In this document: positions 58,261-64,000 of the stretch, piece by piece
How the letters are laid out: every line of letters starts with the position of its first letter
How positions within the stretch are numbered: the first letter of the stretch is position 1
Assembly (NCBI GenBank): GCA_034508935.3
Contig: CM067443.1
Coordinates: forward strand, 4,582,472-4,646,471
Length of the DNA: 64,000 nucleotides
Direction: 5' to 3'
Source of the DNA: Berghia stephanieae
Taxonomy: Eukaryota > Mollusca > Gastropoda > Nudibranchia > Aeolidiidae
Position numbers and translations under genes: made by a program
The notes under the pieces: generated by a model
Database searches by the model: none
Seen by the model: the letters and a program-made list of their open reading frames with translations, nothing else
Told to the model about the DNA's origin: nothing

Positions 58261-58452
58261 TATAGATAGAATGCGCTTGGCCAAGGAGTTCACAACATTG
58301 CCATCCGGAAGTATAACGGACCAACACACAAACTCTGTGTAACCATGAACTTTTATAGTCTGGTTAATACAGTTTAGTGAGAACAACTCACAAACGCGGA
58401 TGGCAAAAACAATAACAAAGGCCTGAGTGACGTCATCTGCATACTATCCATA
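58261..58452 (+). mobile_element. MITE family S, full-length single copy
   Basis: 192 bp, TATAGATAGAATGC to GCATACTATCCATA. About 97% identical to 51416-51607, suggesting recent movement or a shared young source. Confidence 0.8.
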
Positions 58453-59510
58453 GAGACTCGAAACTTCTGAAGTTGTAATAGGGTTTTTAACTCACTCAGT
58501 CCTAGAGATTTTTGTTTGTTTTCAAAATTTAAAAAAAAAAGGTATGAAAAATGAGCGTGTGAATATAGATATTTTTATTCGTCTACCATCAACATGTAAA
58601 AATTAAAAACATTATCTTTGATACTACACCTATAATTTGTCTCAGAAAAATGTAATAAATAGGCATGAGGTAAAAGCAACCCTGATATAGTCGGTGTTAG
58701 GGTTGAGTGAGTTAAAGCAGAAGATGTGTATCTATGCCAGGTCGTGTCATGTCAGTGAACACCATTTTCGCTCATAATGTTTATTTATGTACAATTGAAA
58801 TTTGGCTCGGATTTTTGCAGCTTTCAATAACCAGTTGGGTGATTTCTTCTCACTCAATTCTCTCAAGACTATATTTTTTGTGTGTATTTGTACGATTGAT
58901 ATAGCGAGAAGAAATGGTGTATTTTATTTAAACACATACCATCAGTACACAAATGCCATGGTTACCGACTTAACATTGAACATCCACATTTCCCTAAGTT
59001 TCATGTCTCCTTATTTTCATTTTAGTCTCGGGTGCCCCAGTTAAGCCAATATCACTGTTGGATTGCAAATTCAAATTTTGAGATATTTATGATGATTGAA
59101 CTCAGCTTATTTTAATGTAGAAAAATGGCTCCTAATGTCGAGGGGAGGTAGGGGGAAAACTGTATGAGCCATGTCAATAAATATAGAAATGTATTCATAA
59201 CACATTATTTAAAACAAATTTTAAAACCAGTATTTAAAAAAGTATTTTCCTGAATAGACTAAAAATCACATGATCTTACTATTTTTTTTTAATATGTTGC
59301 ATTTTCAAGAATCATAACTCTTAACGACAAAACTGACTATTTTTATATCAAGAGTTACTTCGCGCGGTATGAGATCCTCTTATCGAATACAAATTAAGAA
59401 ATATCTTCCACGGCTTTGGGAAGTTGGAGGTCTTAATTGCTTTATCCGACCTCAATAGGCTAATTTAATTGGGGTTTTTTTTGTTGTTGTTGTTTTTTGT
59501 TTGTTTTGTG
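58453..59510. other. No gene seen
   Basis: AT-rich; nothing supported. Confidence 0.45.
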
Positions 59511-59535
59511 TGTGTGTTTGGGGGGGGGGGGCAGG

Positions 59536-59615
<80 letters not shown>
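59505..59615. repeat. (GT)n, poly-G and (GA)n tract
   Basis: GT at 59507-59518, a G-run at 59520-59530 and GA from 59537 to 59614. Spurious ORFs on both strands. Confidence 0.95.
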
Positions 59616-59618
<3 letters not shown>

Positions 59619-60055
59619 GGACGTTAAATTTTGCATTTGGTCCATGAAAATAAATATTCATAAAAGATCTGTCCCTTAGATATTTCCGATTTTAAAAGAT
59701 TGCAAAGTGAACTAAGCACATTAAAACAAATATTAAATCAATATTTAAATATTTTTAAAAAATAATAATTGGAATAATGAACTCAGTGGCAATTCAATAG
59801 TCATAATAGCCGTGTCAAATATTTCTCCGCCGTCTGTCTGGATTTTAAATGATGTTTTGATGTTTTTATTGTTTTTGTTATTGGCTGAAGAAAGGTTTTG
59901 AGCCCGAAACGTCCCAGATTGGCATTTGTTTGTTTTTTTTCGAAGCTGTTATATACATTGTTCTTAATTACTTTTTACATTCCACAGCTTTTTGCAGCTT
60001 AGTATCGCTTACACTAGTTCAGCTCCTTACTTTATGAATATCAAAATAATACACA
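59616..60055. other. No gene; a GCCCGAAACGTC motif
   Basis: Includes GGCTGAAGAAAGGTTTTGAG followed by CCCGAAACGTCCC at 59884-59916, discussed as a finding. No gene. Confidence 0.4.
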
Positions 60056-60104
60056 GGTGGTGATATGACCTAACTGCGTCGCAAGCGCCGTAAAACCCTT
60101 TAAA
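60056..60104 (+). repeat. Family C 3' end fragment
   Basis: GTGATATGACCTAACTGCGT then CGCAAGCGCCGTAAAACCCT, leading directly into a (TAA)n tract. Confidence 0.65.
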
Positions 60105-60122
60105 ATAATAATAATGATGATG

Positions 60123-60179
<57 letters not shown>

Positions 60180-60247
60180 TAATATAATAATAATAATAAT
60201 AATAGTAATAATAATATACCATTGCTTTATCTCTATCTATCTCTCTC

Positions 60248-60279
<32 letters not shown>

Positions 60280-60282
60280 CTA

Positions 60283-60343
<61 letters not shown>

Positions 60344-60345
60344 TT
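60105..60345. repeat. (TAA)n, (TCTA)n, (CT)n and (CA)n compound tract
   Basis: TAA/ATA at 60105-60213, CTAT/CTCT at 60230-60298 and CA at 60301-60344. Confidence 0.95.
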
Positions 60346-60718
60346 TCTCTTGATTCCTCTACTGTTACGGTAAATTATGTCAAATTTGACAGCATTGGTG
60401 GGTTCAGCAAATAGTGAAGAGGAGGCAGAACTTCAGTCTTAATATAAAAGAGAGCACACCCATGAGCATTGGGAATCTGCCTAAATTCTAAAACGGAATG
60501 ACCGCAAATGGGAAAATAAAAAAGCATCCATTTATTTTTTACAAGTAAGACATTTCGAAAATGTGGATACACATTCCTCGTCCACAAATAAAGTTCACTG
60601 GGAACATGTCTCTTTCTAAAATTTCGTTGTTTGTATTTCAGTTTGATTCGGAGCTTATTGATTTAGCCTTTTGCGCTAATCTTTAAAGAACAGGACGATA
60701 AACACAATGCTAGATTTT

Positions 60719-61066
60719 TCAAGAATTTATTTTGGGTTTCGTCGACATTTTAATAAGTTGTAACCATCGCAAATAAATTTCATTATCTGTGTCATCCAAA
60801 ACGTACTCCCATCTTCTTGTATATCTAACATCTAAAACAAAGTTCGGAGAATTACATTTTCTGGAGATTAACAAAGTCAAAACAGCGGTCATTGCTAAAA
60901 CCAGCAACAAGAACAGCAAACATCCTTCCAAATAGAAAAAAAATCGTGTTGCACAGTTTGCCTTTTTACGTGTAATCACAAGATATTTTGATTGGATGTA
61001 TCTTATGACATTCTTTGAACCAGTACGAGGAGGAGGTCTATTCGGGAACATAAGTAACAAGCTCAA
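60719..61066 (-). CDS. Possible single-pass membrane protein or exon, unrecognised
   Basis: A 115-codon frame on the minus strand, ATG at 61066-61064. A basic N-terminal part (PNRPPPRTGSKNVIRYIQSK) precedes a hydrophobic segment (residues about 42-67, FFFYLEGCLLFLLLVLAMTA VLTLLIS). The C-terminal part includes RRWEYVLDDTDNEIYLRWLQ. The composition is protein-like, not low-complexity, and the topology would suit a type II membrane protein. No family recognised. It may be a full small gene, a first exon, or chance. Confidence 0.3.
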   Translation of the reverse strand: MSLLLMFPNRPPPRTGSKNVIRYIQSKYLVITRKKANCATRFFFYLEGCLLFLLLVLAMTAVLTLLISRKCNSPNFVLDVRYTRRWEYVLDDTDNEIYLRWLQLIKMSTKPKINS

Positions 61067-61211
61067 CGTAGCTATGTCTCACGTGAAAAACAAATGGCTT
61101 GTTCTTGATAACCGATCAGTTTGTTTGTTTTTTCCAGAAGAACAGTTAAATGTGCCTGTGGAAAATCAAATGAATAAAAGACCAAAATCAAAGTTTCCCA
61201 CTGACATTTGA

Positions 61212-61860
61212 CATCAATATTTAAAAGTACAGCTTAACAAAAAGAAAAAGGAGTTTAATGCAACCAAAACAAAAATAAATCCATGGCGAAAAATTACTTC
61301 TCGCAACTTTGAATTTTAAAAACATGATATTACTACATTATTACTTAGACTTAATGACAGATTTTCTGCACACTCACAGTTGTGTTTTGGTTACATTATA
61401 TCAGTTAATATTTTAGCAGTGAGAGCTGGTAAACATTTTACTGAACTTCCAATTATTGTGTTATATTCTCGTAGTTATACTATTCCTTTAGATCGTGCAT
61501 GAAAATTAAGAATGCGATCAACTTAAAGATGAATCAATACAAAAAGTAAATATGCTTAAAGCAAACATTACTTTGTTTGCACATGTGCACATTGAGAATT
61601 GATAACTTCTGCTCTTTTTCTTGAGAGAAAACAAACATTCATGAATAGGTTAATCCTTGAAGAGGATCGTATTAAATTATATAGAATTGAGCTTTGGGTG
61701 GTCTTTTTTATGTTTATTTTAACCCATAATAACTTTGTCTTCATTGTCACGCGAGAAAAACAAAAGGATTATGAAATTGATCGTTTTGAAGATGGTGGTG
61801 TGATAAATAGTATAATATTATATCATTTTGTTGTTTGTTTGTTTGTTTGTACAGTGTTGA
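61212..61860. other. No gene seen
   Basis: Nothing supported; short open frames only. Confidence 0.4.
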
Positions 61861-61867
61861 TGCTGGG

Positions 61868-61868
61868 G

Positions 61869-61914
<46 letters not shown>

Positions 61915-62100
61915 GTGGATGATGATGGTGGTGGTGGTGGTGGTGGTGGTGTTTAGGATGAGGTGATGGCAGTGGTGGTGAGAGTGGTGGTTGATGTTGA
62001 AGATGATGATGCTGATGAAGATGATGATGATGATGATGATGATAATGATCATGATGATGATGATGATGATGAGGTGGTGGAGGAGGAGGAGGAAAAGGAG
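61868..62100. repeat. (GAT)n and (GGT)n compound microsatellite
   Basis: GAT at 61871-61911, GGT at 61927-61951 and GAT at 62019-62070, with GGA at 62082-62094. Confidence 0.9.
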
Positions 62101-62603
62101 TAGAATGGCGATGATGATTCATTCAAAGATTTCCCACTTTTGAATAAATGCAAAATCTGAACCGTTTCCCACGGAAAACACATTCCAAATATTAAAGTTA
62201 ATCGATATCTTTTTTTCCTTGCACCCATAAAATGCGAGGTCATGAGTGACTGGAAAACGCACTTATTTCGCATGGGCATAGAGCACAGCACACCTCAATT
62301 ATCTCAAACAGTAAGCAGTATGAAACTGGATGGCCCATATACAATGGCCTGAGCTCAGTAAACTTTAGATTGATCTGTGATAGCTTTGCCTGGCGACGAT
62401 ATGATCTCGGTTATAAAGGGAAATGTTATAAATCCCCGATCTGTAGGTTTTTCTCATCAAATGTGAACATAGCCCATAGCTTGTCAACCTATTTTTTTTT
62501 TTAAAAGTACACTCTTAAATCTTTTACTTAAAAGCTTATACACCCCAGTCGTCACAATACACGAAATAAATCGCATCTATCACAGGGGAAAAACATCGTG
62601 GGG

Positions 62604-62607
<4 letters not shown>
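62101..62607. other. No gene seen
   Basis: Nothing supported. Confidence 0.45.

Positions 62608-62683
<76 letters not shown>
62608..62683. repeat. (TA)n microsatellite
   Basis: About 75 bp of pure TA. Confidence 0.95.
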
Positions 62684-62685
<2 letters not shown>

Positions 62686-62714
62686 CAAAATCCACTCAAT
62701 GCTGTATCCATTGA

Positions 62715-62868
62715 ATACATGAAGTTGTTTTTGAAAGGTGTGATCTATATGACGAGGGTCATTTAAATCTATCGATATTAAATATTAAATTCAAATTTTG
62801 AAGGACGAGTTTTCTGGTCAAATTTTGAAATACGTGTCTTTCCGGAGTATGGCAGTTAACGGGTTAAT
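62715..62868. mobile_element. MITE family F, right-arm copy
   Basis: GACGAGGGTCATTTAAATCT, GAAGGACGAGTTTTCTGGTC, and GTGTCTTTCCGGAGTATGGC then AGTTAACGGGTTAA, matching the right arm of 57590-57842. Confidence 0.65.
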
Positions 62869-62937
62869 TTGCTCTCTTCATTTTTCAACTTCTGACAATA
62901 TGCGTCTGATAGTTGCATACTCCCATTTTGGATATAT

Positions 62938-63235
62938 GCGGCTATGTGGTCTTGTGGTACGACACTCACTTTCGGATCGGATGGTCCTGGGTTCGAGCCT
63001 AGCGCTCGGCGCATAGTTGAGTCCTTGGAAAATGCGCTTTTCTCACATTCTCTCACCGTACTCAGGTGTAAAATGAGTACCTGGCCGTTAACAGCGTTGT
63101 CTTCGTCCAAAACTTATAATATCGCCTAACAGGCGTCATGTCCCGTCCTAAATGTTAAATGTTGCTGTTGACCAGGGACCCCTTGTAAAGCGCTTTGAGC
63201 ACATTTAGTGGATATTGCGCTATATAAAGCTCTTT
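62938..63235 (+). mobile_element. Type A SINE, full length
   Basis: The best copy here. Head GCGGCTATGTGGTCTTGTGG with B box GGGTTCGAGCC; body GTTGAGTCCTTGGAAAATGC and CAGGTGTAAAATGAGTACCT; tail GACCCCTTGTAAAGCGCTTT followed by GCGCTATATAAAGCTC and a T/A-rich end. Confidence 0.85.
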
Positions 63236-63490
63236 TTTAAAATTATATAACAGGTCTTTGAAAGTGTTGGTACCCACGTTGTATCCAAGTTTGACCTTTA
63301 TGCTAAAATAGTGCTAGCCAAATCAAAATGTCATTTGTTATACATTGTGATTGAGCCTACGAATGGTTAATGTTCAACTGATCAATTACACGCATAATGT
63401 AATCATCGGCAGCTGCTGATAATTCAATGCAGAAGAATTTTGTTTTTGTTTTAATGCCTCATAAATCCCAATTTATACGATTCTATAGAT
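63236..63490. other. No gene seen
   Basis: Nothing supported. Confidence 0.4.
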
Positions 63491-63496
63491 TTGGGT

Positions 63497-64000
63497 GGTG
63501 GTGGTGGTGATGATGGTAGCCATGGGGACTCTAATACTAGTGCATGGTAGTAGTGATGGTGTTAATGGCGGAGATAATGAGATTATAATGATAGTGCTTC
63601 TGGTGGAGATAGCAGTAGTAGTGGTGGTGGTGGTGGTGGTGGTGAGATTGTGAGGTTATGATATTAGTGCTTGTGGTGGAGATAGCAGTTGTAGTGGTGG
63701 TGGTGGTGATGGTGGTGAGATAATGAGGTTATATTAGTGCTTCTGGTGGAGATACCAGTGGTGCTGGTGGCGGTGGTGGTCGTGAGATTATGACGTTATA
63801 ATATTAGTGCTTCTGATGGAGATAGCAGTTGTAGTGGTGGTGGCGGTGGTGGTGGTGAGATTATGACGTTATAATATTAGTGCTTCTGATGGAGATAGCA
63901 GTTGTAGTGGTGGTGGCGGTTGTGGTGGTGAGATTATGACGTTAAAATATTAGTGCTTCTGATGGAGATAGCAGTTGTAGTGGTGGTGGTGATGGTGGTG
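63497..64000. repeat. Minisatellite, unit about 72 bp, running off the right edge
   Basis: The phrase TTAGTGCTTCTGATGGAGAT followed by AGCAGTTGTAGTGGTGGTGG recurs about every 65-73 bp from about 63592 (six visible copies). The first part (63497-63590) is a more degenerate GGT/GAT region. Confidence 0.85.

Noticed and set aside
62938-63005. Possible tRNA gene
   Set aside because: The tRNA-like head is followed by a fixed SINE body and tail and recurs at 3072, 4306 and elsewhere, so it is a SINE promoter, not a tRNA gene.

Overview
This window is AT-rich eukaryotic DNA. It has spliced genes with long introns and a high load of LINEs, SINEs, MITEs and microsatellites. CR1- and L2-type LINEs, tRNA-derived SINEs with an L2-like tail, and a carotenoid-oxygenase family gene fit a marine invertebrate. 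The sequence alone does not settle the phylum.

Two host genes can be supported. The first (+, coding exons 6376-12721) encodes a small PPxY-bearing, proline/tyrosine-rich membrane protein. It has two successive 3' coding exons, each carrying a basic QRNRRR motif, a transmembrane segment and its own stop, so alternative C-termini are likely. The second (+, 46103-49322) is a carotenoid cleavage oxygenase (BCO/RPE65 family) with a leader-like N-terminus, all four iron-binding histidine positions, one intron packed with SINEs, and two reading-frame shifts in its large second exon. A possible single-pass membrane ORF lies at 60719-61066 (-).

Layout: 1-2.5 kb, a CR1-type LINE running off the left edge. 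3-4.3 kb, nested and single SINEs. 4.7-26.6 kb, the PPxY gene and its flanks, seeded with about nine copies of one ~530-bp unclassified retroposon-like repeat (called family C here), all on the + strand; this stretch also holds a decayed L2-type LINE, a pogo-like MITE, a 52-copy 15-bp minisatellite and large TTC and CT arrays. 26.7-31.5 kb, a dense block of minisatellites, microsatellites, tandem copies of a 192-bp MITE (family S) and palindromic foldback elements. 32.35-41.5 kb, a head-to-tail array of a non-autonomous LTR retrotransposon (four near-identical LTRs, three internal regions) sitting in a TA microsatellite. 42-49.4 kb, more simple repeats and SINEs, then the carotenoid oxygenase gene. 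49.4-64 kb, scattered MITEs (families S and F), a ~1-kb TIR element, more microsatellites, a full-length SINE and a 72-bp minisatellite at the right edge.

The genes do not form an obvious shared pathway. Most of the information here concerns mobile-element behaviour: MITE-to-satellite conversion, LTR tandem amplification, SINE nesting and strand-biased accumulation of family C. The names C, S and F are local labels, not database names.
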